Shown: positions 1 to 7,181 of the stretch, piece after piece
Position numbering within the stretch: the stretch's first letter is position 1
How the letters are laid out: the number at the start of each line of letters is the position of its first letter
From: a virus
Virus record (IMG/VR): IMGVR_UViG_3300008012_000115
Span: 1 to 29,713 of that record
Length of the DNA: 29,713 bases
Strand: one strand, 5' to 3'
The notes under the pieces: generated by a model
Seen by the model: only the letters and a program-made list of their open reading frames with translations
Told to the model about the DNA's origin: nothing
Databases searched by the model: none
Program-made: the position numbers and the translations under genes

Positions 1-231
1 ATGGAGCAGCTCAAGCATCAAGACGAAGAGCCGTCTGATTTTATTTTAAACGTTGCGGGGATGCTCGCAATCGAGTTTGAAGATCTTCACCGCACAGATC
101 TGAACGACAAGCTGGATGCATTGTTCGGTGGGCTCCCTGCCAAAGCCTTTGAGATGGTGCCGCTGTTTCTGCACATTGCCCTCGACATCTTCATGATGCG
201 AGCGATCCCAGCAGATCATCAAGGGAGATGA
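1..231 (+). CDS. small hypothetical protein (5' end may be cut)
   Basis: A 76-residue acidic protein opening MEQLKHQDEEPSDF. I do not recognise the family. It looks helical, with a hydrophobic stretch near residues 52-66 (MVPLFLHIALDIFMM). The window begins exactly at this ATG, so the Met could be internal to a longer protein. It ends in TGA 3 nt before the next GTG start, and its last codons hold the next gene's ribosome binding site (GGGAG). It is probably the upstream member of a small operon leading into the DNA polymerase. No function can be assigned. Confidence 0.6.
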   Translation: MEQLKHQDEEPSDFILNVAGMLAIEFEDLHRTDLNDKLDALFGGLPAKAFEMVPLFLHIALDIFMMRAIPADHQGR

Positions 232-234
232 TCC

Positions 235-468
235 GTGAAATCAGGATTTGTATTCTGCGACTTCGATAATCGAAACGTGCTTTGCTATACCGAAGATCGG
301 TCCACGGTGCAACTGCTGCCCGTAGAGTCGGCCAAGAATCTTAACAAGGCTATCTGTCTCGGTGATCGAACGGAGATGAAAAACATTCAAGAACGCTTAA
401 AGGCTAGTGACATCATCGATGGCCTCTATATCGTGAACATCGGGACCCTTTACAAGCGTTACTTCTGA
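235..468 (+). CDS. small hypothetical protein upstream of DNA polymerase
   Basis: A 77-residue protein starting at GTG, with GGGAG 7 nt upstream as a good ribosome binding site. It begins MKSGFVFCDFDNRNVL and ends YIVNIGTLYKRYF. Alternating hydrophobic strands suggest a small alpha/beta fold, but I do not recognise a family. It lies between the preceding small gene (3-nt gap) and the polymerase (5-nt gap), so all three are likely on one transcript. A role in replication is only guilt by association. Confidence 0.65.
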   Translation: MKSGFVFCDFDNRNVLCYTEDRSTVQLLPVESAKNLNKAICLGDRTEMKNIQERLKASDIIDGLYIVNIGTLYKRYF

Positions 469-473
469 ATCCA

Positions 474-2324
474 ATGCTGAGATATGCATGCGACATTGAG
501 ACTAACGGTCTCTTGCACGAACTCGATCGTGTGCATAGCTTGGTCCTGAGAGATCTTGATACAAATGAAGTTATAAGTTGTTCTAATGAAGGTAACTATC
601 TGCCAATACAATTTGGCTTGGCTTTGTTAGAAAAAGCCGACCTAATTGTTGGCCATAATTTTATTAATTTTGATATGCGAGGGATAGCTAAGGTCTACCC
701 TACATTTAAAATTAAAGAAAATTGTGACATTCACGATACGCTAATTATCAGTCGTGTGTTGTCGCCAGAAATGGAGACTGTTGACGCGCAGAAGTACACT
801 CACATCGAAAGTAAGTACAAGGGGCGGCATTCGTTGGCCGCGTGGGGTGAGCGCCTCGGTGTTGAAAAAATAAAATTCACTGAGACGCAGACAAAAAAGA
901 CCGGGCCAAAGGAGAGCGTGTGGGAAAGGTGGTCGGAAGAGATGCAGGTCTACTGCGAACAAGACACATTGGTTACCAAAGTTCTATATGAGTACTTCCA
1001 GACGCAAGAGCTAGACCCAAGGTGTTTTCAACTGGAGCACGAATTCGCCGCTATCATGACGATGCAGGAGGATTTCGGATTCCCTTTCAATGAAAGAGCT
1101 GCGTTCGCGTTGGTCAATACGCTCAAGGCGAGGCGGTCCGAAATTCATGATCAACTTCAAGAAGTTTTTCCGCCGATTGTCGAAGAGCGCGTCTCAGAAA
1201 AGACGGGCAAGAAACTCAAGGACCGCGTCGTTTTATTTAATCCCGGTTCGCGTCAACAAACGGCACAACGTTTACGAGAGCGTTACCCTGAAATTAGTTT
1301 CTCCCAAACGGAGAAGGGTAATGTCAAGGTGGACGATGAAGTCCTTGAAAAGCTTGGTGAGAAATACCCGGAAGCTAAGCTCCTCGCTGAGTATCAAACG
1401 CTCAACAAAAGGCTTGGCCAGATTGCTGAAGGGAAAGAGGCGTGGCTAAAACATAGTCGTGTTTTTGACGATAGTCGTATCCACGGTACAGTTATAACTA
1501 ACGCATGTATTAGCGGGCGTTGCTCACATCGACGTCCCAACACAGCGCAAATTCCGAGTGTTGGACATCCTTATGGAGCAGAATGTAGAGCTTTATTCGT
1601 TGCTCCTGTGGGGTGGCTTTTGTGCGGTTCTGATGCCAGCGGTCTGGAGCTGCGTGCTCTTGGTGCTTGGTTAGCACACTTCGATGAAGGTGAATATGCA
1701 AAGCTCGTTAGCACTGACGGCTTCGATATTCACACGCACAATGCAAAGTTGTTCGGCATTTTTGATGGGCAAGGTGATATCTCCAAAGCTACAAGAGACC
1801 TAAGCAAGCGTCTAATCTACGCCCTACTTTATGGGGCAGGTTCAAAGAAAGTTGGCAGCGTGATTGACCCGACTTTGAATGAATGGAAGCAGGCTGATTT
1901 GGGAAAGGAAACTATCAACACCTTCTACAAAAACCTGCCGGCTATCAAACAACTGAAAGATAAAATCGATGAGAGAATCTCAGAACGTGGTTATCTGACC
2001 GGCATCGATGGACGACATCTTCAGATCCGTTCGAGGCACTCTGCCCTGAACCAGCTCCTACAGTCGACTGGAGCAATTACTGTCAAGAAAGCAACCACAA
2101 TTCTCTACGATGATCTCAAGGAATTGGGATTGCGTTGGGGGCACGACTATGCATTCGTCGCACACGTTCACGACGAAATCCAATCACTCGTGCGACCAGA
2201 ATTTGTGGAGGCTTACCAGACCCTAGCTATTGCTTCGTTCAGAAAGTCTGGTGAATACTTCAACCTAAGATGCCCCATGACCGGTGAGGCCAGGGTGGGA
2301 CACAATTGGATGGAAACCCACTAA
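474..2324 (+). CDS. T7-type family A DNA polymerase with 3'-5' exonuclease
   Basis: Replicative DNA polymerase I-family enzyme of 616 residues (T7 gp5 has 704). The N-terminal proofreading exonuclease shows DIETN (residues 7-11), a GHNFINFD segment and YCEQDTLVTKVL as Exo III. The polymerase domain shows motif A DASGLELRALGAW, motif B RDLSKRLIYALLYGAG and motif C HVHDE (Asp about 567). These match T7 gp5 closely (DASGLELR, IYGFLYGAG, HDE). The O-helix position equivalent to E. coli Phe762 is Tyr449, as in T7; viral ecology studies link Tyr or Phe here with virulent phages and Leu with temperate ones. The gene ends 2 nt from the convergent tail-fibre gene. An ATG start 5 nt after the previous stop is used, with no strong ribosome binding site. 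Confidence 0.96.
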   Translation: MLRYACDIETNGLLHELDRVHSLVLRDLDTNEVISCSNEGNYLPIQFGLALLEKADLIVGHNFINFDMRGIAKVYPTFKIKENCDIHDTLIISRVLSPEMETVDAQKYTHIESKYKGRHSLAAWGERLGVEKIKFTETQTKKTGPKESVWERWSEEMQVYCEQDTLVTKVLYEYFQTQELDPRCFQLEHEFAAIMTMQEDFGFPFNERAAFALVNTLKARRSEIHDQLQEVFPPIVEERVSEKTGKKLKDRVVLFNPGSRQQTAQRLRERYPEISFSQTEKGNVKVDDEVLEKLGEKYPEAKLLAEYQTLNKRLGQIAEGKEAWLKHSRVFDDSRIHGTVITNACISGRCSHRRPNTAQIPSVGHPYGAECRALFVAPVGWLLCGSDASGLELRALGAWLAHFDEGEYAKLVSTDGFDIHTHNAKLFGIFDGQGDISKATRDLSKRLIYALLYGAGSKKVGSVIDPTLNEWKQADLGKETINTFYKNLPAIKQLKDKIDERISERGYLTGIDGRHLQIRSRHSALNQLLQSTGAITVKKATTILYDDLKELGLRWGHDYAFVAHVHDEIQSLVRPEFVEAYQTLAIASFRKSGEYFNLRCPMTGEARVGHNWMETH

Positions 2325-2326
2325 TT

Positions 2327-3478
2327 TCAGGCAGCCTCCAAAGTGATTACACGCGCCAACAAGTCGGCGTTTTGTGTTTCAAGCGTTTCAACTTTAGTTA
2401 TCAAAGTTTGTACGCATTGAACTAGATCAGGGAAAAATTTTAGGCTTGAGAGAATTTGGTACTCAGGATTGCCTTCATCGTCCACAGCATCTGCTTCCCC
2501 AATCACCGCTTCAGGGAAAATAGGCGCAACCTCATCAGCTACCCAGCTAATAACGTCTGTAGCGCTAGTATTTACTTCATCGTAAATCTTAACAGGTATT
2601 TGCCTAATTCTTTCAAGACCGCCTGTATAGTTTCGGATATTTGTTTTTAAGCGCCGGTCAGAGCTTGCACCAAGACTTGCCGCATCAGTGTCAGAGTTGC
2701 CTGAAAGTATTCTGCCTCTACCTTGACCGCTACATTCAATTTGAATGACTACGTTTCTTGCGCTGTCGCTAAATGAATTTTTGACAAATAATTTACCGTC
2801 TTTGTCTATTCGCATCCGCTCTTGCGGGCTGCTTCCACCGTCTGCAGTGGTAGAGAAAACAAGCCTGCCTGGCATATCGTCAGTGCCTGGAGTTCCATCT
2901 ACGAATGCCCTAATATCTGCTGCAGTTGTAAAGTTGGTGCCGTCGTTACCTTTGAAATCAATTTTTCCGAGCAGATTGCTGTTCGCGACTGACGTATTTG
3001 AGCCAATCGCAGTACCTTCTGTTCTGGCTAAGACTAAGGCTGCGCCTCTTGAGCTACTGCTAGTTGTGCCTGAGTTTGCAACAATGCAAAGAGAATGAGT
3101 GTCGTTATCGCCTGCACCTTCAATAATAATTTTTGGCTCAATACTGGTGTCGTTCCAGTTGGTCCGAGCAGTACTTGACCCAATCAACAACTTTCCCGTT
3201 GACTCTACTGCTATATCTGCATCGTCAGCACCAAAACCACATCGAAGATCTAACCTACCATCGCCAGCAGTAATAAGCTGAAAGTCTGGTCTTCCACTGC
3301 CACCATCGCCAAATCCAATTCCATAATCATCGCCAAGATGCATTCCACCGTCAGAAACCCAAGTCGGAGATGTAATACCTCCTAAGCCAAGATTGCCTGA
3401 GCTATCGATACTGATTGCATCAGCCGATGCAGACGTGTTACTTAAACCTTTGACCAGCTGGGCGCGTGTTTGACTCAT
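2327..3478 (-). CDS. tail fibre/tailspike-like protein with S74 intramolecular chaperone
   Basis: A 383-residue virion protein. Residues 1-270 are Gly/Ser/Asp-rich and beta-repetitive, typical of a trimeric fibre shaft. The C-terminal ~112 residues are a peptidase S74 (endosialidase chaperone) domain starting at SSDRRLK; Ser273 and Lys278 have the +5 spacing of the known Ser-Lys autocleavage dyad. In this family the C-terminal chaperone assembles the trimer and then cleaves itself off. A terminal helix (LITKVETLETQNADLLARV) is the expected coiled coil. The gene converges on the polymerase with a 2-nt gap, and its start faces a divergent rightward gene. It probably binds the host surface. Confidence 0.88.
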   Translation of the reverse strand: MSQTRAQLVKGLSNTSASADAISIDSSGNLGLGGITSPTWVSDGGMHLGDDYGIGFGDGGSGRPDFQLITAGDGRLDLRCGFGADDADIAVESTGKLLIGSSTARTNWNDTSIEPKIIIEGAGDNDTHSLCIVANSGTTSSSSRGAALVLARTEGTAIGSNTSVANSNLLGKIDFKGNDGTNFTTAADIRAFVDGTPGTDDMPGRLVFSTTADGGSSPQERMRIDKDGKLFVKNSFSDSARNVVIQIECSGQGRGRILSGNSDTDAASLGASSDRRLKTNIRNYTGGLERIRQIPVKIYDEVNTSATDVISWVADEVAPIFPEAVIGEADAVDDEGNPEYQILSSLKFFPDLVQCVQTLITKVETLETQNADLLARVITLEAA

Positions 3479-3565
3479 TTCTCTATTGCGGAATGTTTCT
3501 TAACACTTTTATATATGGTAATTCTAGAGGACCCAACTAAAGTTTGATCGCTCCTCAGAAGCACC

Positions 3566-3739
3566 ATGGAATCACCCAAGCCCGCAATCAGCCAAGGGGC
3601 TCTCGAAAAATTCAGCTATCTCGATCTTGTTGAGATGCACGAAGACCTTGAGGAATGGATGGAGGTCTGGCAAAACAGGCTGACCCAAATCCAAGAGGAA
3701 ATCAAAAAGCGTATCGAAGATAACCTTTTGAAGAAATGA
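3566..3739 (+). CDS. small hypothetical helical protein
   Basis: A 57-residue protein, MESPKPAISQGALEKFSYLD at the start and EIKKRIEDNLLKK at the end. It is charged and almost entirely helical, so a short coiled coil is likely. Its TGA overlaps the ATG of the dCMP deaminase gene (ATGA), which indicates translational coupling and supports it being real despite its size. It is the first gene of a rightward operon that starts opposite the tail-fibre gene. No family recognised. Confidence 0.65.
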   Translation: MESPKPAISQGALEKFSYLDLVEMHEDLEEWMEVWQNRLTQIQEEIKKRIEDNLLKK

Positions 3740-4197
3740 ACATTCTTAAGCAAGGGAAGTGGGACGTTCGCTTCCTAAAACTGGCCCACGAAGTTGCCAC
3801 CTGGAGTAAGGATCCCAGCACAAAAGTCGGCTGCGTGCTTGTCAAAGGCAAGAAAGTCATCAGCGTGGGCTACAACGGTCTGCCCATGGGCATCGAGGAC
3901 TCCATCGAACGCCTGACAGACCGTGATCTCAAGTACGAAATGACGGTCCATGCAGAGGTCAATGCTGTTACAACTGCTGCATTGCATGGGGTCAGCACTT
4001 CTGGCTGCACTGCGTACGTCACTTTCCATCCATGCAGTCGCTGCGCTGCTGTACTTATTAATGCTGGTGTCTCTACCGTGGTTGTTTCAGCCCACGACAT
4101 CAACTGCGATAGGTGGCTCGACAGCTTCCGACTTGCCGCGTCACTTCTCAATGAGGCCGGAATCGGTCACGAAATTGTAGATCCCAACGTCAAATGA
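3736..4197 (+). CDS. dCMP (deoxycytidylate) deaminase
   Basis: A 153-residue zinc-dependent cytidine-deaminase-fold enzyme that converts dCMP to dUMP, feeding thymidylate synthesis during phage replication. The zinc site is clear: HAE at residues 72-74 (His72 ligand, Glu74 proton shuttle) and PCSRC at 99-103 (Cys100 and Cys103 ligands). The KDPSTKVGCVLV segment near the N-terminus is the usual substrate-side strand of dCMP deaminases. The gene overlaps both neighbours by 4 nt (ATGA), placing it in a nucleotide-metabolism/SSB operon. Deamination of another cytidine nucleotide is possible but less likely. Confidence 0.92.
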   Translation: MNILKQGKWDVRFLKLAHEVATWSKDPSTKVGCVLVKGKKVISVGYNGLPMGIEDSIERLTDRDLKYEMTVHAEVNAVTTAALHGVSTSGCTAYVTFHPCSRCAAVLINAGVSTVVVSAHDINCDRWLDSFRLAASLLNEAGIGHEIVDPNVK

Positions 4198-4889
4198 ACC
4201 TCCTCCTCGCTTCTGCAAAATTCATCGGATCCGCTCAAACCGAGAGTGGTGTCCGTTGCATGCACGTCGAAATCCAAAACCAAGGGGCCAAGGCACTGCC
4301 TGTCCCGGTGTACCTCATCCCAACAAGGGCTGCTGGTGACACGTTCGTAATCGATGCTTATGAACCAGGCACCCACCTCCTGTTCACTGGCCGGATGTAT
4401 CCGAGCAAGAGCGACTACAAAATGTACATCGCTCCCACAACACCGTTCCAAACTGTCCCGGCCAACACGCTGGTCAATCAAGTAACGGCTGCCGGTGGCG
4501 TCGGCTTCATTGCTGATCAACGTCGGGAAGATCTCTTTGGTTGCGGAATGCTTTGTCAGGCGCCAGCGCAAAAGCTCTTGCACTTCACCTGGGACGACAG
4601 TGTCCCGCTTCGACTGGATGCGTGGGGTGACGATGCGACTCGCTTCCGGAAGTTCATCTACAAAGGAAGGCAGATCGCAATCGGTGGTCGCCTCAAATAT
4701 GAGTCCTGGCCAGGTAAGGACGGAGAGACCCGCACCGCATACAAGGTTCAGGTCCGTGGTGGACAATACACTTTCTTCGGAAAGAACTCACCGGACAAAG
4801 CGGAAGCAAAGGTCGAGGCTCCTGTTCGATCTGCTCAGGAGACTGTGATTCCCCAACCCGTCCCTAAGGGTGACGAAATTCCGTTTTGA
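4194..4889 (+). CDS. single-stranded DNA-binding protein (SSB-like)
   Basis: A 231-residue protein with a C-terminal acidic tip ending DEIPF, the hallmark of bacterial SSBs, whose tip recruits replication and repair partners. The body has strand-rich segments consistent with one or two OB folds: residues about 1-75, and a clearer one around GRQIAIGGRLKYESWPG (about 158-200), followed by a disordered Lys/Glu/Pro linker. It should coat single-stranded DNA at the fork or during recombination. ATGA overlap with dCMP deaminase indicates coupling. A textbook hairpin terminator follows 49 nt downstream. Confidence rests on the tail and the OB-like pattern, not on full family similarity. Confidence 0.8.
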   Translation: MNLLLASAKFIGSAQTESGVRCMHVEIQNQGAKALPVPVYLIPTRAAGDTFVIDAYEPGTHLLFTGRMYPSKSDYKMYIAPTTPFQTVPANTLVNQVTAAGGVGFIADQRREDLFGCGMLCQAPAQKLLHFTWDDSVPLRLDAWGDDATRFRKFIYKGRQIAIGGRLKYESWPGKDGETRTAYKVQVRGGQYTFFGKNSPDKAEAKVEAPVRSAQETVIPQPVPKGDEIPF

Positions 4890-4937
4890 TTTTATGGCGC
4901 CAGATTGACGCCGTCGCTAACTTCATAACACGAGGGG

Positions 4938-4961
4938 AGCTCTGGGAAACCAGGGCTTTTT
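4938..4961 (+). terminator. intrinsic terminator after the SSB gene
   Basis: An 8-bp stem (AGCTCTGG / CCAGGGCT, one G-T pair) closed by a GAAA tetraloop at 4946-4949 and followed by a T run. It lies in the 95 nt between the SSB stop and the ATG at 4985. It argues that the next gene does not start at the overlapping TTG at 4886, because that reading would place the terminator inside a coding region. Confidence 0.82.
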
Positions 4962-4984
4962 CTCTGTCCCAACCGTTGAAACTT

Positions 4985-5923
4985 ATGTCAGTTCTTGACC
5001 GTTACCTGAACACTGAGAAGTATCAGGGTGTGATGCGTGAGCTCGCCATCGCACAAATCCTGAACGAGAAGACCAAGCCCGGTCTTTTCATCAAGCAAAA
5101 CGCCCTTGACCGTTGTGGTTTCACTGGCGATGCTGACGACTTCCCGAATGCGGAAGCCGACTACGAGCATGTCTTCAACACTGGAGACACCGAAAGAGGT
5201 ATGTTCTTCAAGACTCCCCGGATGTTGATCATCCACGGTGGCAATCCGAAAGACACCACCTTCATCGAGAACTCCAAAAACAAGGGCGAGATCGTTGGTA
5301 TCTACCCGCAGGACAACTACCTGTACGACGACTGGGAGGAAAAGAACCCTGGTCAGCCTTGTCCGTACAAGCGTCGTCGCCTGATCCTGATGTATCTCGT
5401 GAACGAGGACGGTGTCGCTGCACACAAGAAACCACTAATCCTTTCACTGCACGGCGGGGCGTCTCGTGAATTCGTCACTGCTTATGGGCGCTTCCTCGAA
5501 CAGCTCGAGGGTGCTTTCAGTGACAAGTACAGCCTGAAGAGCGCCACTGGCTTTGACCCGAAGCAGGCTGCTGCTGCGATCTTCACTCCCACCTTCGGGA
5601 CTGTGATGTACGGCGAGAAGCAGAAGTCTGCAATTGCGGTGCCCAAGACTTGGAAGGAACCAACCGCTAAGAACCTCGAAGACTTCTTTCCAAAGAAAGG
5701 GGACGACATCGATTACATCGAGGAAGTCCACGAGAGCGTGACCATGGAGGTGTACTGCGCCAAGTTCTTTAAGCAGTGCGAGAAGGAGATTGGCATCAAC
5801 GCCATCGCACCCGGTGTTGACCTGACCAACCTCACCCTCCCTGTGCCCGAAGGATCTGGTGGCATCCGCGCCATGCTGGCGGCCAAGGATGAGACCGGAG
5901 CCATCGAGGGTGGGCTCAAGTAA
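4985..5923 (+). CDS. conserved protein of unknown function (possibly DUF5895-like)
   Basis: A 312-residue acidic, soluble protein beginning MSVLDRYLNTEKYQ. An in-frame TTG at 4886 would add 33 residues but would read through the terminator at 4938-4961, so the ATG is chosen. Recognisable stretches include FFKTPRMLIIHGGNP, CPYKRRRLILMYLVNEDG, PLILSLHGGASREF and FFPKKGDDIDYIEEVHE. It resembles, from memory, cyanobacterial and phage proteins labelled DUF5895; I cannot verify this. Its place beside SSB and near the replication genes suggests a DNA-related function, which is inference. Its strong, GC-rich codon usage contrasts with some leftward genes and suggests high expression. Confidence 0.7.
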   Translation: MSVLDRYLNTEKYQGVMRELAIAQILNEKTKPGLFIKQNALDRCGFTGDADDFPNAEADYEHVFNTGDTERGMFFKTPRMLIIHGGNPKDTTFIENSKNKGEIVGIYPQDNYLYDDWEEKNPGQPCPYKRRRLILMYLVNEDGVAAHKKPLILSLHGGASREFVTAYGRFLEQLEGAFSDKYSLKSATGFDPKQAAAAIFTPTFGTVMYGEKQKSAIAVPKTWKEPTAKNLEDFFPKKGDDIDYIEEVHESVTMEVYCAKFFKQCEKEIGINAIAPGVDLTNLTLPVPEGSGGIRAMLAAKDETGAIEGGLK

Positions 5924-5964
5924 AGTTTGTTCGGAATCTTTAACAGATTCTCTTACATACCGTG

Positions 5965-5985
5965 CGGGGACTGGGTAGGTCCCCG
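5965..5985. other. stable hairpin downstream of 4985-5923
   Basis: A perfect 7-bp inverted repeat, CGGGGAC and GTCCCCG, with a 7-nt loop, 41 nt after the stop of the preceding gene. No T run follows, so it is more likely a 3'-end stabilising or processing hairpin than a terminator. The true rightward terminator is probably the one at 6042-6066. Confidence 0.6.
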
Positions 5986-6001
5986 TCTACAAATGTGGTC
6001 C

Positions 6002-6027
6002 AAAACTAAGACGTTCAGGCCGTCTTA
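6002..6027 (-). terminator. terminator for the leftward gene pair 6031-6421
   Basis: On the minus strand, TAAGACG (6027-6021) pairs with CGTCTTA (6013-6007) around a 7-nt loop and is followed by GTTTT. It begins 4 nt after the stop codon of the leftward gene 6031-6180, the right place for an intrinsic terminator. The T run is short, so efficiency may be modest. Confidence 0.6.
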
Positions 6028-6030
6028 AGT

Positions 6031-6180
6031 TCAGTCGTAAGCGGGGGTAAACACCCTCGTTTTTTTCTGCAGTTTTTCAGCCTTGTCCAAAAGCTCAAGC
6101 GCCTCCTCACGGGTGGTGCAGAGCTCCGCCTTTGACTGAATCTTGGCGTACTTTTTTGAGTACTTAGCTGGTTTCATCAT
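6031..6180 (-). CDS. small basic hypothetical protein
   Basis: A 49-residue protein, MMKPAKYSKKYAKIQSKAEL at its start and ending TRVFTPAYD. It is lysine-rich and helical (TREEALELLDKAEKLQKK). Its ATG overlaps the end of the upstream leftward gene by 17 nt and has AAGGA about 8 nt upstream, so it is probably translated by coupling. A rightward intrinsic terminator lies within its 3' coding end. No family recognised. Confidence 0.6.
   Translation of the reverse strand: MMKPAKYSKKYAKIQSKAELCTTREEALELLDKAEKLQKKTRVFTPAYD
6042..6066 (+). terminator. intrinsic terminator for the rightward operon ending at 5923
   Basis: CGGGGGT / ACCCTCG form a 7-bp stem (one G-T) with a 4-nt loop, followed by seven consecutive Ts. 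It is about 120 nt past the last rightward stop and sits inside the C-terminal codons of the leftward gene 6031-6180, so the sequence serves both as a terminator and as coding DNA. Confidence 0.8.
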
Positions 6181-6421
6181 TCAGGAATCCTTGTAGGGCC
6201 ATTGTTTCGTATTGAACAAGACGCTTACAAAGCCCACGAATCGCAGCCTGGCGTGCAATGCACACCTTAAGTAGGTTTTTTGACGCCTCTCTCAATTCTT
6301 CGACACTTGTTGCTGCATCAATCTCAGATGCAATCCGTGTCTCTAAAAACTCGTCTTCTAAAGATTTGGAAATTTCTAAATCCTCGAACGGGATTTCAAT
6401 AATCTCAAACTCTTCTGACAT
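6164..6421 (-). CDS. small acidic protein of a cyanophage-type family
   Basis: An 85-residue protein. The N-terminal half is strongly acidic (MSEEFEIIEIPFEDLEISKS). The C-terminal half is helical with a TSVEELREASKNL segment and ARQAAIRGLCKRL. From memory, similar VEELREA...RQ..IR.LCKRL sequences occur as short unnamed proteins in T4-like cyanophages; no function is known to me. It has a TTAGAATA box 19 nt upstream of its ATG and is first of a two-gene leftward unit closed by the terminator at 6002-6027. Confidence 0.7.
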   Translation of the reverse strand: MSEEFEIIEIPFEDLEISKSLEDEFLETRIASEIDAATSVEELREASKNLLKVCIARQAAIRGLCKRLVQYETMALQGFLNDETS

Positions 6422-6440
6422 CGAGTTATTGCATAATGAT

Positions 6441-6448
6441 TATTCTAA
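6441..6448 (-). promoter_or_regulatory. candidate phage late promoter box (TTAGAATA)
   Basis: TTAGAATA on the minus strand, 19 nt before the ATG of the gene at 6164-6421. No -35 hexamer is visible at normal spacing. The same box recurs before other leftward genes (20217, 21918, 29631). A separate TATAAT lies further upstream on the same strand (near 6459-6464), so this gene may have more than one promoter. Confidence 0.45.
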
Positions 6449-6506
6449 CAACGGAAGTAAAATTATATGTTAGGAAACATACACAATCTTTATACATTTT
6501 TCTGTA

Positions 6507-6534
6507 TTGACATCCCTTTGTTGCTCCCTATCAT
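6507..6534 (+). promoter_or_regulatory. sigma70-type promoter for the 6556-13415 operon
   Basis: A perfect -35 TTGACA (6507-6512), a 16-bp spacer, and TATCAT (6529-6534) as -10. It lies 21 nt before the ATG at 6556 and points into the long rightward replication operon. It fits recognition by the host RNA polymerase early in infection. Confidence 0.75.
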
Positions 6535-6555
6535 CTGACTATCCAATTTGGCACC

Positions 6556-6693
6556 ATGGCTGCACGCAAGACGTTCACGAACACAAAAACCATTGTTGCC
6601 ACGCCAAAAAAGACTTCGATCGGTGACGGTCGCCGCAAGCGGGGCTCCTTCAAAGTCAAAGGGCAGAAGCCTTACAGAGGACAAGGTAAGTGA
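6556..6693 (+). CDS. small basic protein with YRGQGK C-terminus
   Basis: A 45-residue, strongly basic protein (MAARKTFTNTKTIVATPKKT at the start; GRRKRGSF in the middle; C-terminus KPYRGQGK). From memory, tiny basic proteins ending YRGQG(K/R) are common in T4-like cyanophages, with no known function. The charge suggests nucleic acid binding. It is the first gene after a strong sigma70-type promoter, and its TGA overlaps the GTG of the next gene (GTGA), so expression is coupled. Confidence 0.65.
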   Translation: MAARKTFTNTKTIVATPKKTSIGDGRRKRGSFKVKGQKPYRGQGK

Positions 6694-7181
6694 ATCAGGA
6701 AGACTGCTTTACCCCGCTCCGGCACAAAGCAGTAGAGATACCTGATTACATCCAGTGGCTCCTTGATCAGGACATTAAATGGGCAGAGCATTTCGGTTTC
6801 CAAGCCTTTCCGCTTCCTGCTGATTTCATCCAGATAGAACCAGCTCTGCAGGAGCTGGACAAGATTTGGCAGATCAAAAGACTGGGCCTGCTTCGCGTGG
6901 AGCCAATGTCTGTCTACGACTGGCATGTGGACGAATACCGTCTATCCTGCGTAAACATGCTGTACAGCACAAATGACAGCAGCCACGCTCTTTTTGGTGA
7001 GCAGCGCGATGCCTTGAACAAAGACGTGATCGAGCTGAAGTATCAAGCCGACACCTTTTACTTGTTCAACAATCAAATGCCTCACACGGTCATCAATCTC
7101 GGTGGCCCTCGATACCTTTTCTCTCTCTACTTCGAAGAGGAGAAGGATTACTGTTCCTTGCGTGACCTCTACAATGGCTGA
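6690..7181 (+). CDS. 2-oxoglutarate/Fe(II)-dependent oxygenase-like protein
   Basis: A 163-residue double-stranded beta-helix protein. It carries the iron-binding triad of the superfamily: HVD at residues 79-81 (His79, Asp81) and His132 in MPHTVINLGGPR, with Arg141 in the place of the 2OG-carboxylate-binding Arg. Enzymes of this type hydroxylate proteins, small molecules or nucleic acids; the substrate cannot be read here. It starts at a GTG overlapping the previous stop and overlaps the following gene by 8 nt. It differs from the prolyl-hydroxylase-like gene at 22232, so the phage carries two such oxygenases. An Asp/Asn-hydroxylase or cupin-like fold is an alternative reading. Confidence 0.75.
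   Translation: MNQEDCFTPLRHKAVEIPDYIQWLLDQDIKWAEHFGFQAFPLPADFIQIEPALQELDKIWQIKRLGLLRVEPMSVYDWHVDEYRLSCVNMLYSTNDSSHALFGEQRDALNKDVIELKYQADTFYLFNNQMPHTVINLGGPRYLFSLYFEEEKDYCSLRDLYNG

Noticed and set aside
1090-1449. Arg/Lys/Ser-rich open frame inside the polymerase gene
   Set aside because: Shadow frame: same strand, fully inside the polymerase, extreme Arg/Ser content, no ribosome binding site.
4886-4984. TTG-initiated 33-residue extension of the gene at 4985
   Set aside because: It would place a textbook intrinsic terminator with a GAAA tetraloop inside the coding region; the extension also has no conserved look.
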